DNA from: Ruegeria_B marisflavi
GTDB lineage: Bacteria > Pseudomonadota > Alphaproteobacteria > Rhodobacterales > Rhodobacteraceae
Direction: 5' to 3'
Assembly: GCF_025673445.1 (NCBI RefSeq)
Contig: NZ_JAOVQN010000006.1
Location: 120,543-184,542, forward strand
DNA: 64,000 nucleotides
Part shown: positions 51,294 to 60,300 of the stretch, piece by piece
How positions within the stretch are numbered: the first letter of the stretch is position 1
Layout: each line of letters opens with the position of its first letter
The notes under the pieces: generated by a model
The model's database searches: none
What the model saw: the letters and a program-made list of their open reading frames with translations, nothing else
Told to the model about the DNA's origin: nothing
Program-made: the position numbers and the translations under genes

Positions 51294-51874
51294 CCCGTCT
51301 TGCCCTGCTTCGCCATGGTCACACCGAATGGAACCGGGCCGGTCGAATTCAAGGCCGCAGCGATATTCCGTTGGACGATCAGGCGCGACAGGACCTCTCG
51401 GAACTTTGCCTGCCCGCGCCCTGGGACAAGGCCACGCTATGGTCCAGCCCGCTTCTTCGCGCCGCCGAGACCGCGCGCCTTGTCGCGGGGGGTGCACCCC
51501 GCTCTGACGATGCCCTGATCGAGATGGATTGGGGCGAGTGGGAAGGCCGACGCGGCCGCGACCTGCTGGACATCCCCGGTAGCGGGTTTCGCCACATCGA
51601 GGATTGGGGCTGGGACTATCGTCCACCCGGCGGCGAAAGCCCAGCGGAACTGCGCAACCGTTTGCAAGGTTGGCTAAGAACCCTGAGCGGCGACAATGTC
51701 GCGGTGTGTCATATCGGCATAATGCGGGTCATCCTGGCCATGGCCTATGGTTGGGATTTTGCCGGACCGGCCCCGTTCAAGATCAAGCGCAACCGGCTGT
51801 TCGTGGTCGAGCTTGACCCGATGCGCGCGTGGGACGACCCGGTTCGACTGATACCGCGAGAGGCGCGCGCATGA
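51290..51874 (+). CDS. Histidine-phosphatase-family protein in the glycan operon
   Basis: A 194-residue phosphoglycerate-mutase-fold enzyme. The phosphorylated His9 is in LLRHGHTEWN with Arg8; the other pocket residues are Arg57 (PLLRAAETA), Glu83 (WGEWEG) and His141 (VCHIGIMR). All catalytic residues are present, so it should be an active phosphatase. Within a glycosyltransferase operon it could act on a sugar phosphate, but generic phosphatase functions are common in the family. It overlaps both neighbours by 4 bases. Confidence 0.88.
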   Translation: MTRLALLRHGHTEWNRAGRIQGRSDIPLDDQARQDLSELCLPAPWDKATLWSSPLLRAAETARLVAGGAPRSDDALIEMDWGEWEGRRGRDLLDIPGSGFRHIEDWGWDYRPPGGESPAELRNRLQGWLRTLSGDNVAVCHIGIMRVILAMAYGWDFAGPAPFKIKRNRLFVVELDPMRAWDDPVRLIPREARA

Positions 51875-53010
51875 AGGTCATGATCGTGGTCACGCATCTG
51901 TTGGGGACCGGGCATCTGAGCCGGGCGCTGACGCTTGGCCGCGCCTTTGCCAGCGCCGGGCACCGGGTTTGCGTGGTCTCGGGCGGGATGCCTGCGCCGC
52001 AACTGGATCACACGGGCATGGACCTGTGCCAGTTGCCGCCGCTGCGGTCTGACGGAGTGGACTTTACCCGCCTGCTGACCGACGACGGAACGCCTGCCGA
52101 CGCGTCTTTTTTTGCCGCCCGGCAAGCCGCGTTGCTGGAGGAATTCCGGGGGTTCTGCCCCGACGTTCTGATCACCGAACTCTACCCTTTTGGCCGCCGC
52201 AGCCTGAAAGAAGAGTTCCTGAGTTTGGTACAGACCGCAAAGGCGAAGCAGGTGCCGCCAGTGGTGCTGAGCTCGATCCGCGATATCCTGGCGCCGCCAT
52301 CCAAACCTGCCAAGGCCGAGGAGGCCGAAGAAGTCGTCGAACGCTATTTCGACTCAGTTCTGGTGCATTCCGACCCGTCTGCCACGCGGCTGGAGGTCAG
52401 TTGGCCGGTGACACCGCAACTGGCGGGAAAGCTACGCTATACGGGTTATGTCGCGCCACCTGCTGCCGGGCGGCATCCCGCGGATGAAGGCAAGGGCGAG
52501 ATCATCGTCAGCGCCGGGGGCGGGCCGGTGGGGCAGCCCATCTTTCACGCGGCTATTGAGACCGCGCGAAAGATGACCAACAGGCGCTGGCGCCTGTTGG
52601 TTGGCGGTGCAGATGCATCCGCGCGCGCGAATGAATTGCAGGCGCTTGCCGGGCACGCGCCGGTTCTTGTCGAACCGGCCCGGCCTGATTACCGGGCCCT
52701 GCTGTATCAGGCCGCGGCCTCGGTCAGCATGTGCGGCTACAACACTGCGCTGGATCTGATGCAGGCGGGCACGCCTTCGGTGATCGTCCCGTTTGACGAC
52801 GGCAAGGAGGTCGAACAGGGCCTGCGCGCCCGTGCCCTGTCCGGGATACCCGGCTTTGCCGTGGTGGAAAGCGTTGATCTGACAGCGGAAAATATGGAAC
52901 GCGCCTTGTTGAAAGTGATGCGCGACCCGCCGCGAGACAGCGGCGGTTTGCAGTTCAACGGCGCCGCTGAAAGCGTGCGGATCGCCGAAGAGTTGGAGGC
53001 CCTACGATGA
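51871..53010 (+). CDS. GT-B glycosyltransferase related to the first transferase of the operon
   Basis: A 379-residue GT-B protein starting MKVMIVVTHLLGTGHLSRAL. It shares GHL near the N-terminus, a GGGPVGQP loop, and SMCGYNTALDLMQAGTPSVIVPF with the transferase at 47757, though overall they are diverged. The start was set at the codon overlapping the phosphatase stop by 4 bases. Like MurG relatives it may move a sugar to a lipid-linked acceptor. The pair suggests two related linkages in one glycan. Confidence 0.85.
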   Translation: MKVMIVVTHLLGTGHLSRALTLGRAFASAGHRVCVVSGGMPAPQLDHTGMDLCQLPPLRSDGVDFTRLLTDDGTPADASFFAARQAALLEEFRGFCPDVLITELYPFGRRSLKEEFLSLVQTAKAKQVPPVVLSSIRDILAPPSKPAKAEEAEEVVERYFDSVLVHSDPSATRLEVSWPVTPQLAGKLRYTGYVAPPAAGRHPADEGKGEIIVSAGGGPVGQPIFHAAIETARKMTNRRWRLLVGGADASARANELQALAGHAPVLVEPARPDYRALLYQAAASVSMCGYNTALDLMQAGTPSVIVPFDDGKEVEQGLRARALSGIPGFAVVESVDLTAENMERALLKVMRDPPRDSGGLQFNGAAESVRIAEELEALR

Positions 53011-53771
53011 AGCCCGACTGGTCACCGCTGGATACCGAACTGAACCGCTGGCAGGACGCTGGCCTGAACCTGCCGCTTTGGTGGCGGGACGATGACGCGG
53101 TGCAGATCACGCTCGCGCTGGGCCGCTTGACCGCGCTTGCGGAAGGTCTGGGCCTGCCCGTTCATCTCGCGGTGATCCCCGAACAGGCAGAGCAGACATT
53201 GGCCGAAATGGTGGAGAAACGCCCTGCCCTGATCCCTGTCGTGCATGGCTGGGCGCATCGCAACCATGCGCCCTTTGACGAAAAAAAGGCTGAATTTCAG
53301 CTAGATAGACCTCTCTCAACGATCCTGTCAGAAGCACGTCTGGGTTTGGACAGGCTGCGTGATCTTTTTGGTCCGGCCCTGCGTCCGATGTTCGTGCCGC
53401 CCTGGAACCGGATTGCGCCGGAAATCGTGGAGGGGCTGCCGGACCTCGGATACCGGGTGATTTCAACCGCCACCCCGCGCAAGCGCGCCGCGCCGGTGGC
53501 GGGGTTGTGTCAGGTGAATACGCATCTTGACCCAATCGACTGGCGCGGCAGCCGCTCTGTGGTCGACCCGCAAAGGCTGGTCTCACAGGTCGCCGACCAG
53601 TTGCGCGACCGCCGCGAGGGGCGCGCTGACAATGACGAACCCTATGGTATCCTGACCCATCACCTGGTGCATGACGCCGCGATCTGGGCCTTTACCGAAG
53701 CCCTGCTGAGCCGCTTGCTGAGCGGGCCCACGCGCCCATGGGTCATGGAAAAAGACGAGGAAAAACAATGA
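53007..53771 (+). CDS. Polysaccharide-deacetylase-fold protein
   Basis: A 254-residue NodB/CE4-like TIM-barrel protein. The metal site is suggested by WWRDDDA (Asp28-30) and HGWAHRNH (His80, His84), with PPWNR and LTHHLVHD later in the fold. The order of motifs fits a divergent deacetylase acting on an N-acetylated sugar. It is cytosolic in appearance with no signal peptide, which is unusual for the family and suggests a lipid-linked or nucleotide-linked substrate on the inner side. It overlaps both neighbours by 4 bases. Confidence 0.82.
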   Translation: MKPDWSPLDTELNRWQDAGLNLPLWWRDDDAVQITLALGRLTALAEGLGLPVHLAVIPEQAEQTLAEMVEKRPALIPVVHGWAHRNHAPFDEKKAEFQLDRPLSTILSEARLGLDRLRDLFGPALRPMFVPPWNRIAPEIVEGLPDLGYRVISTATPRKRAAPVAGLCQVNTHLDPIDWRGSRSVVDPQRLVSQVADQLRDRREGRADNDEPYGILTHHLVHDAAIWAFTEALLSRLLSGPTRPWVMEKDEEKQ

Positions 53772-54244
53772 GTAGACTGGATTCCATGTTGCGTCGGCTG
53801 ACCGCGCAACGGGACGGGCTGAACTGGGCCGCGGCCCAGATCGAGACCCTTTCCGGCGAGGTTCTGGACATGGGTCTGGGCAATGGGCGGACCTATGATC
53901 ACTTGCGGGAGGTGTTGCCGGGGCGGCGGATCTGGGTGATGGACCGGGTGCTGCAATGCCATCCCTCCTGCACGCCGCCCGAGGCGGATTTCCTGATGGG
54001 CGAGGCCGAACCGATGCTGGAAAGATTGGCCTCGCAAGGCGCCCCGATCGTGCTGGCGCACTACGATTTTGGTATGGGAATCAAGGCGGAAGACGTGGCG
54101 GAGGCGGCCCGGCTGTCGCCGTTGATCGCCCGTGTGATGATGCCCGGCGGACTGATCATCTCGGGTCAGCCATTGCTCGGGTTCGCCGAGATCAAGGGGC
54201 CCGACAGTATCCCACCGGAACGCTACCTGTTCTACCGAACCTGA
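53768..54244 (+). CDS. Small SAM-dependent methyltransferase-like protein, operon end
   Basis: A 158-residue protein with the same SAM loop as the gene at 37235: EVLDMGLGNGRTYDHL (about 31-46), then the acidic second strand IWVMDRVLQCHP and PGGLIISGQP. The start MSRLDSML overlaps the deacetylase stop by 4 bases. A glycan or lipid methylation is suggested by context only. It closes the eight-gene operon and is followed by a large hairpin before the convergent RTX gene. Confidence 0.78.
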   Translation: MSRLDSMLRRLTAQRDGLNWAAAQIETLSGEVLDMGLGNGRTYDHLREVLPGRRIWVMDRVLQCHPSCTPPEADFLMGEAEPMLERLASQGAPIVLAHYDFGMGIKAEDVAEAARLSPLIARVMMPGGLIISGQPLLGFAEIKGPDSIPPERYLFYRT

Positions 54245-54258
54245 AGACCCGGCCCCAA

Positions 54259-54307
54259 ATTGACCGTTTTGTACGTGCCGTTGGCCTCGGATTGACGGTT
54301 TTGTACG
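54259..54307. repeat. Two direct repeats of 17 bases
   Basis: ATTGACCGTTTTGTACG and ATTGACGGTTTTGTACG differ at one base and start 32 bases apart, close to three DNA turns. They lie just past the methyltransferase stop, between two convergent genes. No gene starts nearby, so a promoter role is unlikely. A recombination or protein-binding role is possible. Confidence 0.5.
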
Positions 54308-54331
54308 CCGTCTCGGAGCGTTTTCCGTGCT

Positions 54332-54380
54332 CCCTGACAGGTGAGAATGGCGGGCATTACCCGCCCCCCACTTGTCAGGG
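54332..54380. terminator. Large hairpin between the glycan operon and the RTX gene
   Basis: Outer arms CCCTGACAGGTG and CACTTGTCAGGG pair over 12 bases with one G-T, and inner arms GGCGGG and CCCGCC pair perfectly around a 5-base loop. There is no strong T-run on either strand, so it may be a transcript-stabilising structure or a factor-assisted terminator for both convergent units. Confidence 0.6.
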
Positions 54381-54388
54381 CCGGACCG

Positions 54389-56158
54389 TCAGGTCAGCAG
54401 GTCGAACACGTCGCTGCCGACCTGAAGGTTGATGCTGGACTGCCCTTCGCCATCCACCAATGCCCACATGATCTGACCCGTTGGCCGGTAGATCACAAAG
54501 GCCTCTTGCACCGCGTCATCCCCAGCGCGCTCGCCCTCGGCGCTGGCGGTATGGTTGAAGTTGACTTGGAAGTCGGCGCGGGTAGCGGCCGCATTGCCGA
54601 AGAGCAGCACGTCGCCCTCGGCGGCGTTGTAGTCCTGCACCCAGTCAGAGCCATGATCGAAGATGCCAAGGTGATAGAACTTGTCCGCGCCGCTGCCGCC
54701 ATTGATCCGGTCATGACCGAAGCCACCATTGACGAAGTCATTGCCCGCACCGCCAAAGACCAGATCGGAGAAGGCCGAGCCGGTGATCACGTCGTCTCCA
54801 TCCTGGCCCTGGATCTCGTCGACCCCAAAGCCGCCCGCGATGGTGTCGTTGCCGCCCTGTCCATAAACCAGATCGTTGCCGGCGCCCGCGTCGACGGAAT
54901 CGTTGCCTTCGCCGGCGTAGACGATGTCGCGCAGGTCGCCTTCGGACGGGCCGCCGATGATGATGTCATCACCATCGCCCCCGTTGAGCGTGTCGGCGCC
55001 CAAACCGCCATCAATACGGTCGTTGCCCTCGTCGCCCAGCAGACGGTCGTTACCGCCCTCGCCGCGAAGGTCGTCATCACCCGCCATACCGGCCGCAAAA
55101 TCATCGGAACTCAGCGCAATCACAGTATCGTTGCCGATCCCCCCGGTCAGACGATCCAGACCAGAGGTTCCGATCAGCAGAGAGCCGGTGTCGGTCGCGG
55201 TCAGCTCTACGTCCACCCCCTCGATGTTGAACAACAAGGGCGCGCCCTCGGGCAGGGTTACACCGTCGATCTCCAGAACAAGATCGCCGAGGTCGCCCAG
55301 GCTTCCCTCGATCGCAGCCAGGATCGCACCAGCGCCATCGGTCAATGTCAGGTCAGTGGGGTTCAGAACAGTGAGCAGTCCGGTGATCGGATCCGCGCCC
55401 CCGTCCAGCTGTTCGAACAGCGCCTCGACCAGCGCACCGAGGTTGGCCGGAACCGTGACCAACGCTTCGAACCGCAGGTCGGCCAGTGTCAGGACCAGCC
55501 CGGTCGAGGACAGGGCGAGAGAGGCAAGAGTGTCGGTGCCATCAACCAGTGTGAACCCTTCGAAAGTGACCCCGGACAGCCCGGAGATCAGCGCGGCGCG
55601 CTCTGCCGGGGTCAGCGCGGCCAGCGCGGCAGTGTCGATCACGTTGAAGATGTCCGGAACACCGGACGCGCTGGTCAACGCATCGATGTTGACCACGTTC
55701 AATATGCCGAGCGAGCCGGCAAGATCAGCCAGTGTGTTGGGGAAGCTGCCGTCGATGGTGATAACCATTGTGCCGGAGCGCAGCACCAGGCCCTCGGCCG
55801 AATGCGTCAGCGTCAGGAGCTCTGTCGTCCCTTCACGCAGGGTTAGCCCGCTGAACGTACCGGTCGCGGTACCGTCGCCCAGGGCCGTCATGAAAGCTTC
55901 GATACTGGTCATCGGCCCCATGCCGACGCCGGTCACGACCAGACTGAAAGTCTGCCCGTCAGGGCCGGGATGCGAGACTTCGATCCGCGAAGGGGAGGCG
56001 GAAACGACGCTGAAAGATTCGCCTGTGATTTCGCCAAGCGCAGTCACATCCGGTAGGGAATCGAGGGAAATCCCCAGAACTTCGCCAAGCGGGTCCGACG
56101 AAGTCATCAGCCGGTTGAGCAGGTCGAGAAACTCGGATGAAAGTGCTGCGGTGGCCAT
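54389..56158 (-). CDS. RTX calcium-binding secreted protein
   Basis: A 589-residue protein. The N-terminal two thirds is a repetitive beta-rich region with Ser/Thr/Asp-rich segments and no recognised enzyme domain. Then come glycine-aspartate RTX nonapeptides (about 350-500, such as GGIGNDTVIAL and GEGGNDRLLGD) that bind calcium. The last 90 residues are a module (HGSDWVQDYNAAEGDVLLFG ... FDLLT) shared with the next two RTX genes. RTX proteins leave the cell through type I secretion. No type I transporter is in the window. GAGGGG precedes the ATG. Confidence 0.88.
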   Translation of the reverse strand: MATAALSSEFLDLLNRLMTSSDPLGEVLGISLDSLPDVTALGEITGESFSVVSASPSRIEVSHPGPDGQTFSLVVTGVGMGPMTSIEAFMTALGDGTATGTFSGLTLREGTTELLTLTHSAEGLVLRSGTMVITIDGSFPNTLADLAGSLGILNVVNIDALTSASGVPDIFNVIDTAALAALTPAERAALISGLSGVTFEGFTLVDGTDTLASLALSSTGLVLTLADLRFEALVTVPANLGALVEALFEQLDGGADPITGLLTVLNPTDLTLTDGAGAILAAIEGSLGDLGDLVLEIDGVTLPEGAPLLFNIEGVDVELTATDTGSLLIGTSGLDRLTGGIGNDTVIALSSDDFAAGMAGDDDLRGEGGNDRLLGDEGNDRIDGGLGADTLNGGDGDDIIIGGPSEGDLRDIVYAGEGNDSVDAGAGNDLVYGQGGNDTIAGGFGVDEIQGQDGDDVITGSAFSDLVFGGAGNDFVNGGFGHDRINGGSGADKFYHLGIFDHGSDWVQDYNAAEGDVLLFGNAAATRADFQVNFNHTASAEGERAGDDAVQEAFVIYRPTGQIMWALVDGEGQSSINLQVGSDVFDLLT

Positions 56159-56238
56159 GGATATCCCCTCTTGCCGTTACCGATACATTTTATCCCCGCC
56201 TGTCTAGGGGCGCTTTGACGTGGATCAGCACCACCTGC

Positions 56239-57165
56239 TCAGGATAGCAGGTCATAGTCCTGCCCGTCGATGCGCAGCTGCACACTGTCCAGCGCCGCCC
56301 CGTCGGAAATGGCCCAGAGGATCTGTCCGGTCGGGCGCCAGATGACAAAGGCTTCGGCGGTTGTGCCGTCGCCCGCACCCGGTGTCACGGCGAGGTTGAC
56401 CTGGAACTGGTCGCGCGTGGCGGGGCCCCCGAACACCAGCAGGTCGCCTTCGCTCTGATCGAAATCCTGTATCCAGTCGCTGCCATGCCCGACGTGGCCG
56501 TCGTGAAAGAACCGGTCCTGGCCGGCGCCGCCGGTCAGCCGGTCGTGGCCCCAGCCGCCGTTCAGAAAATCGTCGCCATCCCCGCCTGACAGAGCGTCGC
56601 TGCCGGCCAGTCCGCCGAGCACATCTGCGCCGCGCCCGCCGGACAAGCTGTCGTGGCGTCCGCCGCCGTGGAGCGTGTCGTTGTTTTCAGTTCCCGAAAG
56701 CACGAAGTCGAACCTGTCGACGATAGAGCCGATACCCGGCAGGGCGGATGCGCTGACCGGCGGATATGGCAGCGTGTCTGCCAGCGCGATGCCAACCACA
56801 TGCAGCAGCGAGGCGACCACGGAGTTCGAATTCGTCTCGAACAGGCTGTAGCGGACCTCGGCCGTCTCTATCGCGCGTGCCTGCTGGCGCATGACGTCCC
56901 AGACGTCTTCGGCCGCCCGACCGTCGAGGTCGAGCACCCGACTGCCGTAGAGTGCCCGGTCCGACACCGGGCGGTAATCGCGGCTGCTGGCCATGGCGAC
57001 CGAATCCTCGACCACCAGCGGCCCGGTGCCCAGCGCGCCTTCGGGATAGCCGCGCAGTACCTGCTCCTCTCTGTCCGGAGTCACCAGAACCAGGTACAGA
57101 TGGTCAAAACCGGTATCTCCAAAGAAGAAGACCGGCTGTGCCTCGATCCTGATTTCCGTGTTCAT
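56239..57165 (-). CDS. Shorter RTX protein with the shared C-terminal module
   Basis: A 308-residue RTX protein. Residues 1-150 form a unique N-terminal domain of unknown function. A short set of RTX nonapeptides (about 160-215: GGGRHDSLSGGRGADVLGGLAG split over repeats) leads to the C-terminal module beginning HGSDWIQDFDQSEGDLLVFG and ending DLLS. The module is more diverged here than in its two neighbours. It lies between the other two RTX genes on the same strand, 80 bases from the first. Confidence 0.85.
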   Translation of the reverse strand: MNTEIRIEAQPVFFFGDTGFDHLYLVLVTPDREEQVLRGYPEGALGTGPLVVEDSVAMASSRDYRPVSDRALYGSRVLDLDGRAAEDVWDVMRQQARAIETAEVRYSLFETNSNSVVASLLHVVGIALADTLPYPPVSASALPGIGSIVDRFDFVLSGTENNDTLHGGGRHDSLSGGRGADVLGGLAGSDALSGGDGDDFLNGGWGHDRLTGGAGQDRFFHDGHVGHGSDWIQDFDQSEGDLLVFGGPATRDQFQVNLAVTPGAGDGTTAEAFVIWRPTGQILWAISDGAALDSVQLRIDGQDYDLLS

Positions 57166-57232
57166 GGTCCACCTTACAAGGCTGAGCCGGTTGGTATTTT
57201 ATCGCCTTTCAGAAAGAAGGTGAAACGCCAAT

Positions 57233-57262
57233 GCCCCGGAATACCTGCGGCATTTCCGGGGC
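57233..57262. terminator. Hairpin in the intergenic region of the RTX genes
   Basis: GCCCCGGAA and TTCCGGGGC form a 9-base-pair stem around a 12-base loop, located 42 bases past the stop of the large RTX protease on the reverse strand. Only a weak T-rich tail follows, so terminator function is uncertain. Confidence 0.5.
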
Positions 57263-57303
57263 CTTGGCGATCTCACCTGTCCGGATTGTTCTCCGGAGAG
57301 GTC

Positions 57304-60300
57304 TTAGGTCAGCAGGTCGAACACGTCACCGCCAATTTGCATATTGATCGAGGACTGGCCCTGACCATCAACCAAGGCCCACATGATCTGGCCCGTCGGA
57401 CGATAGATCACGAAGGCCTCTTGCACCGCATCGTCGCCGGCGCGTTCACCATCGGCATTTTCGGTATGGGCGAAATTGACCTGGAACTGCGCCCGGGTGG
57501 CGGCAGTGTTTCCGAAGAGCAGAACATCACCCTCGGCGGCGTTATAATCCTGCACCCAGTCCGAGCCGTGGCCCTCGACGCCAACGTGGAAGAACTTATC
57601 GGCGCCAGTGCCGCCATTGATACGGTCGTGGCCGAAGCCACCATTGACGAAGTCGTTGCCTGCACCGCCGAACACCAGATCGGAGAAGGCCGAGCCGGTG
57701 ATGACATCGTCACCGTCCTGCCCCTGGAGCTCATCGACGCCAAAGCCGCCCGCGATGGTGTCGTTGCCGCCCTGTCCATAGACCAGATCATTGCCGGCGC
57801 CAGCGTCGACGGAGTCGTTGCCTTCGCCGGCATAAATCACGTCGCGAAGGTCGCCCGAGCCGGGCCCGCCGACGATGATATCATCGCCGTCGCCGCCGTT
57901 GAGCGTATCGGCACCCAGACCGCCATCGAGACTGTCATTGCCCGCCTCGCTGACAATCCGATCGTTGCCGTCCAGCCCGGTTATGGTGTCGTTGCCCGCA
58001 CCACCAAGCAGAACGTCCGGACCCGGTGTACCGGACAGCGCCTCGCCGCCCGAACCGCCATCGGCCAGCGCAGTCATCTGGGCCAGGGTCAGCGCATGGT
58101 CCGCGAACTGGAACACTTCGAACCCGGTGGCCTGATCGGTGCCTTGCGACGAAACGATGGTGAACGTATCTCCGGAACGGGTAACCGAGGTGTCATCGAC
58201 ATTGACGTCGAAACCGACCGTGTCGTTTCCGGTGCCACCATCCATCGTGTCATCGCCCAAGCCGCCGATAATGAAATCATTGCCCGCAAGCCCGTTGATC
58301 AGATCGTTCTCTGCCGTGGCCGAGCGGTTTTCGAGCAGGTTGTTGCCGGAAAGATCGAAGCCGCGCCATGCATTCAGCGCCGTTTCGACATCGACGGGCG
58401 TGTCGAATGTGTAGCGCGCCACCGGAGCACCGGAGGAGAACAGGGTCAGCTGTGTCAGCGTTCCCTTGATGTCAGCGGCATTGGTCGGGTTGTTCTTGTC
58501 GAAGTTTCCGGTCAGTTCCACCAGGTAATCGCTGCCCGTGGTGGTTTCGAAGAACAGCACGGTCGTTTCACTGGCCGAGGTGACAAGACCATCAAGCTTG
58601 ATCGGATCAGGCGTCGCCGAGATCGACAACGGTTTCTCCTGGAAGTTGCTGTATCGTGGACCATTGAAGCCGACCGGGTCGATCAGCGCTGCAATGCCCG
58701 ATGACACCACGGTCTGGGTCAGGCTGTCATTGCCTTCATCCCCTGCCAGAACCGCCGCTCCGCCACGTGGCAGGCTGTAGGGTTCGGCGTTCGCATAATT
58801 CACGGTGTAACCCATGTCTTGCAACGAGGCGATGGTCAGTCGGCTGAGGGGCATCGGTGGACTGTTCTCGGCGTAGCCGGTCATCAGTTCAGTCCGGAAC
58901 AAGGATTCCAGCCAATGGCCCCCTGCGGTGCCGGGACCACCGGTGTTTTCCAGTGGAACGCTGGACTGGGTCGTGCCGGTCAGAGTGCTGTATTCCCGCA
59001 CTGCATTTGTACCGATGTAGCTAAAGCCGGATTTCAGACCCAGGGTCTGCCACAACGTGCCAAGACCCAGAACGTGCCCCATCTCATGTTCGATCACGTC
59101 TTGCAGGATGCCCTTGGCCTCCATCCCAGCAAGGTCGGCTGAGTCGAACTGCATCATGCCGTTGTAGGTCAGTCCGGAGCCCGAACGCAGATCGCGCGGA
59201 CCGGCCTGACCAAGGATGCGGCCCGGCCCGTCGATGGCGACTACCGAAGCATCAATGCGAAGATCGTCCACGATGCCAAAACGGGGGTCGTTCACGTCGG
59301 GAAGGTCACCGATGATGACGGATTCCCATGTGGCCGCTGCATTCTCGAAAACTGAGCGGTACCGTTCATCGCCAGTAAAGACGATGTCGATATCGAAGCC
59401 CGAGGTGGGTGGCGGCGTGGTGGCCGTGCCGACCGAGACTTTGTAGGTTCCGGTCCCCGAATAGGCGCCGGCCGAAATGAAATAGGTGCCGGTCGTCGTC
59501 GGAGTGAACTCGAGCTGCGCGTTACGGCCTGTGCCCCCATCATCGTTGAAGGCGCCGGGCATGGCAGACCCCGAGGCATTGAAGATGCCGCGGATGTAGG
59601 GGTCGGAAAGGGTGCCGCCACCGGTGGCAGCGCCCTCTAGATCAATCGTATAGGTTTGCCCCGCATTCAGGGTGACGGCAAACCAGTCGTTGTCGCCAAT
59701 GGTTTCTATGTTGCCGGTGGAGGATCCACCGACCGTAACCCGGCCCGTCGTGGACGTGGTTTCGGTGAAGTCGTCCACCGGCCCGCCCGTGCCGCCAGTG
59801 CTGGTCTGGGTGACAGACAGCTTGTAGGTACCGGTATTCGACCCATAGGCGGAGGCACCTATGAAATAAGCGCCAGAGGTTGTCGGGGTAAACTCGACCA
59901 GGCTGTTAAGGCCAGTGCCGCCGTCGTCGTTACGGGTGTCGGACATCTGGTTGCCGGCGCTGTTGTACACTCCTGTCAGCAGTGGGTCGCTGAGCGTTTC
60001 CCCGGTTGTGGCCGAACCTTCGAGATCGATCTGATAGGTGTTACCCGCAGTCAGGTTGACGCGGAACCAATCCTGGTCGCCGGCCGACTCGATGTTGCCG
60101 GTGACCGCGCCGCCAACCGGTGCGGTGCCCGTAGTACTGGTGTTTCCGGCGAAGTCATCGGTACCGCCGAGATCGGCGAGCGATATCTTGTAGGTTCCGA
60201 TGTTGGAGCCGAACGCCGCCGCGGCAAGGAAGAAGTTACCGGTAGTGGCCGCAGTAAAGGTGATCTGGCTGTTCAGACCGGTACCACCGTCATCATTGGC

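Noticed and set aside
56653..58704. A 683-residue forward frame across the RTX genes
   Set aside because: It runs opposite two RTX genes with Gly/Asp repeats, whose codon pattern keeps the complementary frame open. No independent support.
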